From: Desulfovibrionales bacterium GWA2_65_9
GTDB taxonomy: Bacteria; Desulfobacterota; Desulfovibrionia; Desulfovibrionales; Desulfovibrionaceae
NCBI GenBank assembly: GCA_001799475.1
Contig: MGTN01000179.1
Span: forward strand, 1,575-17,740
Direction of reading: 5' to 3'
DNA: 16,166 nt
The first letter of the stretch is position 1; the number at the start of each line of letters is the position of its first letter. The notes beneath the pieces are model-generated. The model made no database searches and was not told where the DNA came from. It saw nothing but the letters and a program-made list of their open reading frames with translations. Positions 8,192 through 15,228 of this stretch are shown piece after piece. The position numbers and the translations under genes are program-made.

Positions 8192-9017
8192 ATGGTACCA
8201 AGAGGTTCTGGCTCTTGAGCCAGGCTCGCGGATATTCTTCCCGCTGGCCAAGCTGTTTGTTGAATTCGGACAGCTCGAAGACGCCGCGAAGACGTTGCGT
8301 CAGGGACTGGACCGGCACCCGGACGCCGTAGAGGCGCGCCTGCTGCTCATTCAGGTGCTGACCAAGCTGGAGCGCCTGGACGAGGCCCGTGATCAGCTTT
8401 CCGCCGTGGTCAAGCCGCTGGAGCGCTACCCGGCCTTCTGGTCCCTCTGGGCGCAGCAAAAGGCTGAGCAGGACCGTGACTTCGCCGTGTTCCTCATGCT
8501 TGTGGCCTCACATTTCACCGGCAAGCCGGTCAAATGGACGGACGTGGTCATCGAGGGCCTGCATTCCCTCTCCGACCGTCTCATCGGGCCGTTGCAAAGC
8601 CAGGCGCGCAGGCCCAAGCATCAGGCTGCGCCGCATCTCCCGGTGCCGCCCCTGGACGAGGTCCGGCCCGAGCCGCCGGTGGGTGAATCCGCCTACGAAG
8701 GCCCGGCCCCGGATGCGGGCAGCTTCCGCACGCGCACCATGGCCGAGTTGTTGGCCTCCCAGGGCGATTACAACGGGGCCCTCGGCATTTACCGCGATCT
8801 CTGGGGGCGCGCCCTGGACGAGCGGGAGAGGACGGATCTTTCCTCGCGTATCCGCACCCTGGAGGACGGCCTGGCCAGGGCTCCTGAGCAGGCAAGCGTC
8901 TCCAGGCACGAGTCTTTGGATGACCCCTTTGGCAAGCACGCCAAAAACCGCCTTATGAGCACCCTGGAAGCCCTGGCCTCACGGCTCGAGTCTCGGGTCC
9001 CAGCCAGAACCAAATGA
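8175..9017 (+). CDS. TPR-repeat protein
   Basis: This is a 280-residue, probably cytoplasmic protein with tetratricopeptide-like repeats and no recognised enzyme domain. The N-terminal half (residues about 9-75) contains two TPR-like helical pairs, recognisable in FFPLAKLFVEFGQLEDAAKT and in ARLLLIQVLTKLERLDEARD. A low-complexity Pro-rich linker covers about 150-185. A further TPR-like unit follows, with TMAELLASQGDYNGALGIY at about 190-208. TPR proteins usually act as protein-protein adaptors; the partner here is unknown. The start ATG lies inside the end of the FtsB-like gene (17-base overlap), so translation is probably coupled. The lipoprotein gene follows after 13 bases. Codon use is like its neighbours. 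Confidence 0.88.
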   Translation: MRRKIEWYQEVLALEPGSRIFFPLAKLFVEFGQLEDAAKTLRQGLDRHPDAVEARLLLIQVLTKLERLDEARDQLSAVVKPLERYPAFWSLWAQQKAEQDRDFAVFLMLVASHFTGKPVKWTDVVIEGLHSLSDRLIGPLQSQARRPKHQAAPHLPVPPLDEVRPEPPVGESAYEGPAPDAGSFRTRTMAELLASQGDYNGALGIYRDLWGRALDERERTDLSSRIRTLEDGLARAPEQASVSRHESLDDPFGKHAKNRLMSTLEALASRLESRVPARTK

Positions 9018-9020
9018 CCA

Positions 9021-9024
9021 GAGG
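9021..9024 (+). promoter_or_regulatory. Ribosome binding site selecting a TTG start
   Basis: GAGG lies six bases before the TTG at 9031, supporting this rare start codon. It places the N-terminus so that a complete lipoprotein signal peptide follows. Confidence 0.55.
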
Positions 9025-9030
9025 TTCCAA

Positions 9031-9912
9031 TTGACCACTCGTTTCAGCAACCCGTCCGGCACCCGAGCGGCGTTCGGCAGACTCTTTGCCGCGCTTCTCG
9101 TCCTGACCGTATCGTTTGTGCTCACAGCCTGCGGAGCCTTTGGCCCAACCTGGAACGAGGGCAAGAGCACCGTGAAGACAACGGTCCGCAGCACCCGTGA
9201 TTACATCAATCCCGTGCCGAAGATCGATGTGAACCGCTACAGCTGGGACAATCCCAATCAGGAAAAGCTGGCCCTGCTGTTCTCGCCCGTGGACGCCAAG
9301 GTTTCGGAACTCATGCGCTACGTCACCAGCCAGGACTTCCGGCCCAACGACGCCTGGATGAGCTACCTGACTATGCGCTTCCCCTGGATCGACGGTGTGC
9401 TCATCGCCGACGCCAATGGAGACATTCTGGAGCGCCGTCCGCCTGTGCCCGTGAAGCGCTTCAGCGAGCCCCTGATCTTCGAGTCCATCTGGCGCGACAC
9501 CCTGGTCAAGACCGTGGTGGACTACACCGCCCTTGGCCCGGAGGTCTATTTCGGCATGCCGAATTTCGAGGCCACCGAGTTCGTTGGGCTGCACGTGGTG
9601 AGCTTTGACCCGCGCGTGCTGTTCACCTTCTGCCCGCAGCCCGAGGAGCTGGTCATCGTCGATCCGTACGCCCATAAGCTCTGGACCGGGACAGCAAACA
9701 TTTCTCCGGCAAGCGAGGCGCTCACCGCCATCGCCTGGGACAAGCTGCTCCTTGAGCAGAGCCATGGGACCGTCGAGGCTGGTGGGAAGCAGTTCACTTG
9801 GCTGGCCCGCTACATCGGCCACGACCGTTTCATCTATGCCACCGAGAGCGCCAACGCCACCTTCCAGGACAAGGGCCTGCAGCTGATTCCTTTCTTCGGC
9901 TCGTATAAATAG
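9031..9912 (+). CDS. Uncharacterised lipoprotein, possible Cache-like domain
   Basis: This is a 293-residue predicted lipoprotein of unknown function. It starts with TTG at 9031. Residues about 16-33 form a hydrophobic signal ending in LTAC, with Cys34 as the lipidation site. The mature part contains the segment MRFPWIDGVLIADANGDILE, around residues 112-131. Its pattern (buried hydrophobic strand, turn with Asp-Ala-Asn-Gly, second strand) resembles small-ligand sensor folds of the Cache/PAS type. This is a weak, by-eye resemblance. No transmembrane signalling module follows, so if it binds a ligand it would act as a free-standing envelope protein. It lies between the TPR gene and fbp in a close-packed plus-strand run. 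A trans-acting role in the outer membrane is an inference. Confidence 0.85.
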   Translation: MTTRFSNPSGTRAAFGRLFAALLVLTVSFVLTACGAFGPTWNEGKSTVKTTVRSTRDYINPVPKIDVNRYSWDNPNQEKLALLFSPVDAKVSELMRYVTSQDFRPNDAWMSYLTMRFPWIDGVLIADANGDILERRPPVPVKRFSEPLIFESIWRDTLVKTVVDYTALGPEVYFGMPNFEATEFVGLHVVSFDPRVLFTFCPQPEELVIVDPYAHKLWTGTANISPASEALTAIAWDKLLLEQSHGTVEAGGKQFTWLARYIGHDRFIYATESANATFQDKGLQLIPFFGSYK

Positions 9913-9944
9913 CGCACCCCACCGCGCCTGAATCCATGCAACGC

Positions 9945-9950
9945 GGAGGT
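9945..9950 (+). promoter_or_regulatory. Ribosome binding site for fbp
   Basis: GGAGGT sits seven bases before the GTG at 9958. An ATG at 9951 touches the site and is out of frame, so the GTG is the true start. Confidence 0.75.
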
Positions 9951-9957
9951 ATGGACC

Positions 9958-10986
9958 GTGTCCCAGCAGATCACCGTTACTGAACACCTGCTCTTGCACC
10001 AGAAGCATGTGCCCATGGCCACAGGCCGCTTCACCCGGCTGTTCAACGAGCTCATCCTCTCGGCCAAGATCATCGCCCGTGAGGTCAGCAAGGCCGGGCT
10101 CGTCGATGTCCTCGGCTTCACCGGGGAGGTCAACGTCCAGGGCGAGGAGGTCAAGAAGCTCGACGACTTCGCCAACCGCGTGCTCATCCACCGCCTGTCG
10201 CGCTGCGGCGCGCTGTGCGCCATGGCCTCGGAAGAGAACGCCGACATCATCGAGATTCCCGGCGGCCTGCCCACGGGCGATTATTTCGTCGTCTTCGACC
10301 CGCTGGACGGCTCCTCGAACATCGACGCCAACGTGAGCATCGGCACCATCTTCTCCATCTACCGCCGCAAGAGCCCCAGCGACTCGCAGCTGATGAGCAC
10401 GGACATCCTGCAAAAGGGCTCGGAGCAGGTGGCGGCCGGCTACATCATCTACGGTTCCTCGACCATGATGGTCTACACCACCGGCGACGGAGTCAACGGC
10501 TTCACGCTCGACCCCAGCGTGGGCGAATTCCTGCTCTCGCACCCGGACATCCGCATCCCGGAGCAGGGCAAGATCTACTCGGTGAACGAGGGCTACTACC
10601 ACTACTGGGACAAGCCCACCCTGGACGTCCTGGCGCACTTCAAGGCCGCCGGTGTCCCGCGCCGTAAGCCGTACAGCCTGCGCTACATCGGCTCGCTGGT
10701 GAGCGATTTCCACCGCAACATGATCTACGGCGGCATCTTCATGTACCCGGCCGACAACCGCGACCCGAGCAAGCCTGGCGGCAAGCTGCGGCTCATGTGC
10801 GAGGCCGCGCCCATGGCCTTCATCGTGGAGCAGGCTGGCGGCATGGCCATTGACGGGCATCGCCGCATCCTGGACATCACCCCGGACAACCTGCACCAGC
10901 GCGTGCCCCTGTTCGTGGGCTCGAAGAACGATGTGGAGCAGGTGCTGGAGATTTACGCCAAGGCCGCCCAGGCTCCGCAGGAGTAG
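9958..10986 (+). CDS. fbp: Fructose-1,6-bisphosphatase class I
   Basis: This cytoplasmic enzyme hydrolyses fructose-1,6-bisphosphate to fructose-6-phosphate, the committed gluconeogenic step. The 342-residue length is standard for class I. Metal-binding signatures are present: ASEEN (residues 90-94) and FDPLDGSSNID (113-123). Substrate-binding segments include NEGYYHYWDK and SLVSDFHRNMIYGGIFMYP, and the C-terminal EAAPMAFIVEQAGG is typical. Class II (GlpX) and the bifunctional archaeal type are excluded by these motifs. The start is GTG at 9958, with GGAGGT seven bases upstream. The gene lies 45 bases after the lipoprotein gene, and tsaD begins 8 bases after its stop. A gluconeogenic need suits an organism growing on lactate, pyruvate or other small organic acids, but that is inference. 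Confidence 0.97.
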   Translation: MSQQITVTEHLLLHQKHVPMATGRFTRLFNELILSAKIIAREVSKAGLVDVLGFTGEVNVQGEEVKKLDDFANRVLIHRLSRCGALCAMASEENADIIEIPGGLPTGDYFVVFDPLDGSSNIDANVSIGTIFSIYRRKSPSDSQLMSTDILQKGSEQVAAGYIIYGSSTMMVYTTGDGVNGFTLDPSVGEFLLSHPDIRIPEQGKIYSVNEGYYHYWDKPTLDVLAHFKAAGVPRRKPYSLRYIGSLVSDFHRNMIYGGIFMYPADNRDPSKPGGKLRLMCEAAPMAFIVEQAGGMAIDGHRRILDITPDNLHQRVPLFVGSKNDVEQVLEIYAKAAQAPQE

Positions 10987-10994
10987 CCGGGATC

Positions 10995-12134
10995 ATGCTC
11001 GTTCTGGGTGTCGAGACCTCCTGCGACGAGACCGGGCTCGCCCTGGTGCGTGACGGAGCGCTTGTGTCGGAGGCGCTGGCCTCGCAGACGGACATGCACG
11101 CCGTGTTCGGCGGCGTGGTGCCGGAGATCGCCTCGCGCGAGCACCTGCGCATGCTGCTGGTGCTCTTGCCGCAACTCCTGGCCAAGTCCGGCATCAACAG
11201 CGCAGACATAGACGCCGTGGCCGTGGCGCGCGGGCCTGGACTGCTCGGCGCATTGCTGGTGGGCCTAAGCTTTGCCAAGGGCCTGTGCCTGGGCACGGGC
11301 GCGCGGCTCATCGGCGTCAACCACCTGCACGCGCACCTGCTTGCCCCCGGGCTTGAGTCGGACTTGAGCTATCCGGCCCTGGGCCTGCTGGTGTCCGGCG
11401 GGCATACGCATCTGTACCGCCTGGACGGCCCCACGCAGTTCGTCCTGCTGGGCCGCACCCTGGACGACGCTGCGGGCGAGGCCTTTGACAAGGTGGCCAA
11501 GCTGCTTAACCTGCCATACCCCGGCGGACGCTACCTGGACGAGCTGGCCCAGGGCGCGGAGCCGGACCGGCACCTCTTTCCGCGGGCATACATCCACAAC
11601 GACAATCTGGACTTCAGCTTCAGCGGGCTCAAGACCGCCGTGGCCGAGGAACTGGGCAAGCGTCCACACCTGACCTTGGCGGTGATGCCCAGTGCCGACG
11701 AACTGCGTACGCGCGGGGCGCTGGCCCTGACCGCGCACCCGGAGGAGCTGGCCCTGGTCTCGGCCTCCTTCAACTGGGCTGTGGCCGAAACCTTGCGCAT
11801 CAAGGTCGAACGGGCCCTGGACCGCGAGCCGGGACTCTGCGGCCTGGTGGTGGCGGGCGGCGTCGCGGCCAACAGCTTTGTTCGCCAGACCATGACCCGC
11901 CTGGCCCAGGGCCGGGGGCTTCGGCTTCATCTGCCGGGCCTGGCCCTGTGCACGGACAACGCGGCCATGATCGCCCATGCCGGATGGCAGGCCCTGCGCG
12001 CGGGCTACGCCCACGGGCTGGACCTGGAGTCCGTGCCGCGCGGCCGGGCCGTGCCCCAGGACTGGGTTCACACCGCTGCTGACGAGGCCGGGGCCTCGTC
12101 GATGCTGCGTGTTGTCCTGACGCATCCGGCTTGA
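10995..12134 (+). CDS. tsaD: tRNA N6-threonylcarbamoyladenosine transferase TsaD
   Basis: TsaD transfers the threonylcarbamoyl group to A37 of ANN-decoding tRNAs, working with TsaB and TsaE; neither partner is visible in the window. The ASKHA-type protein begins with LGVETSCDETG, and the metal-binding histidines are His110 and His114 in NHLHAHL. SGGHTHL follows at about 134-140. Later come FSFSGLKTAV, the nucleotide-binding VVAGGVAANS and CTDNAAMIA. At 379 residues it is longer than the common 335-345, with extra sequence around the MPSADELRTRGALAL segment and an extended C-terminus. The start ATG is 8 bases after the fbp stop, with only a moderate ribosome binding site overlapping the end of fbp. 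The stop TGA is part of the -35 box of the trxA promoter. Confidence 0.96.
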   Translation: MLVLGVETSCDETGLALVRDGALVSEALASQTDMHAVFGGVVPEIASREHLRMLLVLLPQLLAKSGINSADIDAVAVARGPGLLGALLVGLSFAKGLCLGTGARLIGVNHLHAHLLAPGLESDLSYPALGLLVSGGHTHLYRLDGPTQFVLLGRTLDDAAGEAFDKVAKLLNLPYPGGRYLDELAQGAEPDRHLFPRAYIHNDNLDFSFSGLKTAVAEELGKRPHLTLAVMPSADELRTRGALALTAHPEELALVSASFNWAVAETLRIKVERALDREPGLCGLVVAGGVAANSFVRQTMTRLAQGRGLRLHLPGLALCTDNAAMIAHAGWQALRAGYAHGLDLESVPRGRAVPQDWVHTAADEAGASSMLRVVLTHPA

Positions 12135-12159
12135 CAGAACGGAGCGGGACAACTAGATT
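12131..12159 (+). promoter_or_regulatory. Sigma-70 promoter of the trxA run
   Basis: A perfect -35 box TTGACA (12131-12136) is separated by 17 bases from TAGATT (12154-12159, four of six -10 matches). The -35 box overlaps the tsaD stop codon. Predicted transcription would start near 12166, giving a leader of about 85 bases before trxA. Confidence 0.6.
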
Positions 12160-12174
12160 TGCCAAGCTGTGGCA
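12160..12174 (+). other. Small inverted repeat at the trxA transcription start
   Basis: TGCCA and TGGCA form a 5-bp stem with a five-base loop AGCTG directly after the -10 box. It could be an operator half-site pair or a 5' end hairpin, or chance. Confidence 0.3.
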
Positions 12175-12249
12175 GGGTGTTTCCGGCAGGAATTTCTGAA
12201 CGAGCCGCCTTGCCATAAATATTCAAAGAGTGAGCACAAAGGAGAGGTT

Positions 12250-12570
12250 ATGGCCATACAGGTGACCGACGGCAATTTTGATTCCGAAGTTCTGAAGTGT
12301 GATCTGCCCGTTCTGGTCGATTTCTGGGCTCCCTGGTGCGGACCGTGTCGCGCCATGGGTCCGATCATCGACGAGCTGGCCGCCGAATACACCGGCCAAA
12401 TCAAGATCTGCAAAATGAACGTCGACGAGAACTCGGCCAGCCCGAGCAAGTTTGGCATCCGCGCCATCCCCACGCTCATTCTGTTCAAGAACGGCGAAGT
12501 TGTTGACCAGACCACGGGCGCCGTGTCCAAGAGCAGCATCAAGGACATGATCGCCAAAAAGGCGCTGTAA
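12250..12570 (+). CDS. trxA: Thioredoxin
   Basis: This 106-residue cytoplasmic thioredoxin reduces protein disulphides, using electrons from thioredoxin reductase. The classical active site WCGPC has Cys30 and Cys33, preceded by the conserved FWAP. Pro74 in AIPTL is the usual cis-proline. No signal peptide is present. The ATG at 12250 has GGAGAGG just upstream; an in-frame ATG at 12169 would add unconserved residues and is ignored. trxB follows after 5 bases, forming a reductase-substrate pair on one transcript from the promoter at 12131-12159. Confidence 0.97.
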   Translation: MAIQVTDGNFDSEVLKCDLPVLVDFWAPWCGPCRAMGPIIDELAAEYTGQIKICKMNVDENSASPSKFGIRAIPTLILFKNGEVVDQTTGAVSKSSIKDMIAKKAL

Positions 12571-12575
12571 AACCC

Positions 12576-13505
12576 ATGAAGACATACGATGCCGCCGTCA
12601 TCGGTGGGGGGCCGGCCGGGATTACCGCCGCCCTCTACCTTGTCCGCTCCGGGGTGCGCACAGTCCTGGTGGAGAAGCTTTCCCCCGGTGGACAGGTGCT
12701 CATGACCGAGGATATCGAGAACTATCCCGGCTTCCCCAAGGCCATCAAAGGCTATGAGCTTGTGGACAAGTTCGTGGAGCACCTCGCGGCCTATGAGTTC
12801 GACCGCATGAACGATGAGGTGCGCGAGATGACCCCGGTGGATGGCGGCTTCCGCATCCTGGTGGGCGCCGAGCCCATAGTGGCCAAGACCGTGATCCTGT
12901 GCAGCGGCGCGCGCTACAAGCGCGTGGGCATTCCGGGCGAGGAGCTGTACACCGGCAAGGGCGTCTCCTACTGCGCCCTGTGCGACGGCAACTTCTTCAA
13001 GGGTAAGACCGTGGCCGTCATCGGCGGCGGCAACTCGGCCCTGGAAGAGTCCCTGTACCTCTCGCGCCTTGTGGACAAGCTCTATCTTATCCACCGCCGC
13101 GACGACTTCCGTGGCGCCAAGTGCTACCAGGACAAATGCTTCACGCATCCCAAGATTGACGTATTGCGCAGCACCATCGTGGACGAGATTGTGGGTGATC
13201 CCTTCAAGGGCGTCACCGGCGTGAAGCTCGCCAACGTCAAGTCCGGCGAGAAAAGCAACCTGCCTGTTGACGGTGTTTTTATCTTTGTCGGCTTCGAGCC
13301 CACAGCCTCTTTTGTGCCGGAGGCGCTTAAGCGCGACAAGAACGGTTTTGTCATCACCGACTGCGAGATGCTCACCAACCTGCCGGGCTTCTTCGCCGCT
13401 GGCGACGTGCGCAGCAAGAACTGCCGCCAGGTGGCCACAGCCGTGGGCGACGGGGCCACCGCCGCCACTGCGGCGCACGCCTACCTGGAACGCCTGCATG
13501 TCTAG
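12576..13505 (+). CDS. trxB: Thioredoxin reductase
   Basis: This 309-residue FAD flavoprotein reduces thioredoxin with NADPH. The FAD-binding motif VIGGGPAGITAA is at residues 8-19 and the redox-active pair is Cys133 and Cys136 in YCALCDG. This is CALC rather than the enterobacterial CATC, so a Thr is replaced by Leu between the cysteines. The pyridine-nucleotide motif is GGGNSALEE (150-158), and HRRDDFRG (173-180) keeps the arginines expected to bind the NADPH 2'-phosphate. The FAD motif near the C-terminus is FFAAGDVR. The start lies 5 bases after the trxA stop with little ribosome binding site, suggesting coupled translation. The stop overlaps the next gene by 8 bases. Confidence 0.96.
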   Translation: MKTYDAAVIGGGPAGITAALYLVRSGVRTVLVEKLSPGGQVLMTEDIENYPGFPKAIKGYELVDKFVEHLAAYEFDRMNDEVREMTPVDGGFRILVGAEPIVAKTVILCSGARYKRVGIPGEELYTGKGVSYCALCDGNFFKGKTVAVIGGGNSALEESLYLSRLVDKLYLIHRRDDFRGAKCYQDKCFTHPKIDVLRSTIVDEIVGDPFKGVTGVKLANVKSGEKSNLPVDGVFIFVGFEPTASFVPEALKRDKNGFVITDCEMLTNLPGFFAAGDVRSKNCRQVATAVGDGATAATAAHAYLERLHV

Positions 13506-14226
13506 ACGCACCTTCGCACTTCTGCTGCTGCTTCTGTTGCCGCTGGTTTCCTCTTGCGGCCTCATCGACTACTATTTCCTGCCCCCGGCGGATGATACCG
13601 CCCAGGAACTCTTTGAGTCCGGCATGGATTACATGAAGGAGAAGCACTACAGTCAGGCTGCGGAGAGCTTCCTCAAACTCAAGGACCGCTACCCCTTCAG
13701 CCCGCTGACGCCCAAGGCCGAGGTCGCCCTGGGCGACGCGTATTTCTTCGACGCCAAGTACCCTGAGGCTGCCGAGGCGTACAAGGAATTCGAGACGCTG
13801 CACCCCAGCAACTCGAACATCCCGTACGTGCTTTTCCAGATGGCGCTCAGCAATTACAACCAGTTCCGCACCATCGACCTGCGCCAGGACAACGTGAAGG
13901 AAGCCCTTGAGATCTTCTACCGCCTGGAGGAGTCCTTCCCTGGATCAGAGTACTCCAAGGCCTCCAAGGAACATATCTACAAGTGCCGCAAGATCCTGGC
14001 CGAGCATGAGATCTTCGTCGCCGACTTCTACTGGCGCACCGGAGAATACGGAGCCGCCTGGCACCGCTACATCTACATCCTTGAGAACTTCGCCGATGTG
14101 GTCGAGTTCAAAGACTACGTGCGCAAGCGCGCTGAGTACTCCTACTTCGAGTATCAGAAGAACCTCTCCGAGGAGGAGCGCGAGAAGCTTCAGTGGACGT
14201 GGAAGCGCATGCTCAAGTGGCTCTAG
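13498..14226 (+). CDS. bamD: Outer membrane assembly lipoprotein BamD
   Basis: BamD is the essential lipoprotein partner of BamA in outer membrane protein insertion. The 242-residue product starts with a short signal peptide ending in LVSSC, with Cys20 lipidated. TPR-like repeats follow, with the typical first one around LFESGMDYMKEKHYSQAAES and later ALGDAYFFDAKYPEAAEAY. The family hallmark region VADFYWRTGEYGAAWHRY is at about 178-195. The true ATG at 13498 overlaps the trxB stop by 8 bases; longer readings of the same frame upstream lack a signal peptide and lie over trxB. Membership in the trxA run means that redox and envelope assembly genes share a transcript, though no functional reason is evident. 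Confidence 0.93.
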   Translation: MSRRTFALLLLLLLPLVSSCGLIDYYFLPPADDTAQELFESGMDYMKEKHYSQAAESFLKLKDRYPFSPLTPKAEVALGDAYFFDAKYPEAAEAYKEFETLHPSNSNIPYVLFQMALSNYNQFRTIDLRQDNVKEALEIFYRLEESFPGSEYSKASKEHIYKCRKILAEHEIFVADFYWRTGEYGAAWHRYIYILENFADVVEFKDYVRKRAEYSYFEYQKNLSEEEREKLQWTWKRMLKWL

Positions 14227-14255
14227 GCTCATGAATTTTTGCGAGGCCTCAACGC

Positions 14256-15215
14256 ATGGAGATTGCTACCCGACCATCCGGCTCAACCTGGGCCTGCCCT
14301 TCCTGGCTTGCGCCCCGGATCATAGCTGACGCCCGCTTTGCCCGGGCCTACGACGCCATCGGCGATCAGCGCCGAGCCCTGCTGAAAGGCCTCATCGCCG
14401 ATCATTTCACACTCACACCGCCTGTGCCCAGCCTGCGCGCGCAGTGCACGCAGCAGTTCGTTTCCGGGCTGACGCGCCACACCTGCACCGCGCCACGCCC
14501 CTTTGTGCTGCTGCTGACCGATGCCAGCCTGGATGCCCCGGCTTTGCTCCTGGCGGCGCTCATGCCGACCCTGTGCTCCGGCGTTGCGGATGTCATTGTG
14601 CTGCGTCTTGGCGCACGCTCAGACCTGCCGGATGCGCTGCTCACGGCCTGCGAGCTGGCCGGGCAGGAGCGCGTGGCCGCCCTGGGTCCGGCCCTGGCCG
14701 TGCGCCTGTTGTCCGAATGCGCCCTCTGCGGGTTGCCGGGGCTGGTGCTCTACCCGGACAGCCCGGACCTGCGCCGCGTCTTGAACCGTTCGGGCCTGCG
14801 CGCCCAGCTGGAGGCCTCGCCCCTGCGCCTGGCGCCTCTGCGCCTGCCGACGGCCCTTGGCCTCTGGCGCGATGCCCCCGCGCAGTTCGCTCCCGAGCGC
14901 CTGGAGTTCCTCTTCGGCGCACACACCTTCGAGGCTGGCGGCGCACAGCCCGGACGCCGCGCCAGGAAGGCCCCCGAGGCCTCCGCGTTCAGCGCCTTTG
15001 CCGCCGCCTGGCGCGACCTGCTGCTTGTGCCGGATGCCCGGCTCGCAGATGATGCCCGGCTCGCAACGGATGCCCGCCTTGCGGCAGGGCAGGGGGGGGC
15101 ACGCCTCGTGGCCGGCCAGTCGCGCATCGGACTGTGGACCTGGCCCGAGCTCTCCCCGGAGCTGTTCCACGTCACCACGCAGGCCTATACCTCCGCACCG
15201 GAAACGCTTTCGTAA
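14256..15215 (+). CDS. Uncharacterised protein, faintly HisD/ALDH-like
   Basis: I cannot name this 319-residue, Ala- and Leu-rich protein. There is no signal peptide or clear membrane segment. The stretch from about residue 80 to 160 (FVLLLTDASLDAPALLLAAL, then SGVADVIVLRLG, then TACELAGQERVAALGPALAV) has the strand-helix rhythm of the nucleotide-binding half of histidinol dehydrogenase and aldehyde dehydrogenase. No catalytic Cys, Glu or zinc-site pattern can be identified. The resemblance is by eye only and may reflect general alpha/beta folding. Near the C-terminus is a three-fold DARLA repeat (about 260-277), followed by an eight-G tract, after which the frame continues normally to GLWTWPELSPELF. 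The start ATG at 14256 has GAGG nine bases upstream. It lies 29 bases after bamD and 13 bases before the EF-G gene. Confidence 0.8.
   Translation: MEIATRPSGSTWACPSWLAPRIIADARFARAYDAIGDQRRALLKGLIADHFTLTPPVPSLRAQCTQQFVSGLTRHTCTAPRPFVLLLTDASLDAPALLLAALMPTLCSGVADVIVLRLGARSDLPDALLTACELAGQERVAALGPALAVRLLSECALCGLPGLVLYPDSPDLRRVLNRSGLRAQLEASPLRLAPLRLPTALGLWRDAPAQFAPERLEFLFGAHTFEAGGAQPGRRARKAPEASAFSAFAAAWRDLLLVPDARLADDARLATDARLAAGQGGARLVAGQSRIGLWTWPELSPELFHVTTQAYTSAPETLS
15033..15086 (+). repeat. In-frame 18-bp tandem repeat, three copies
   Basis: Three adjacent 18-bp units encode DARLAD, DARLAT and DARLAA. The first two share 15 identical leading bases (GATGCCCGGCTCGCA); the third differs at a few positions. 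It lies in a probably flexible segment and keeps the reading frame. Confidence 0.8.
15092..15099 (+). other. Run of eight G inside a coding region
   Basis: A homopolymer of eight G follows the tandem repeat inside the uncharacterised gene. The frame on both sides looks coding, so it is intact here, but such tracts are prone to slippage in cells or sequencing. Confidence 0.75.
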
Positions 15216-15228
15216 GGCGGGTACCGCT

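Noticed and set aside
8953..10896. 647-residue minus-strand open frame opposite the lipoprotein gene and fbp
   Set aside because: It is antisense to well-recognised genes, with composition (His-, Gly-, Val-, Asp-rich, no domains) typical of shadow frames in GC-rich DNA.
12153..13565. 470-residue minus-strand open frame opposite trxA and trxB
   Set aside because: It is antisense to two certain genes, with low-complexity composition and no supporting ribosome binding site.
14231..14329. Short frame from ATG 14231, upstream of the uncharacterised gene in another frame, suggesting a frameshifted N-terminus
   Set aside because: It ends after 32 codons, and the 14256 frame already gives a coherent start with a ribosome binding site.
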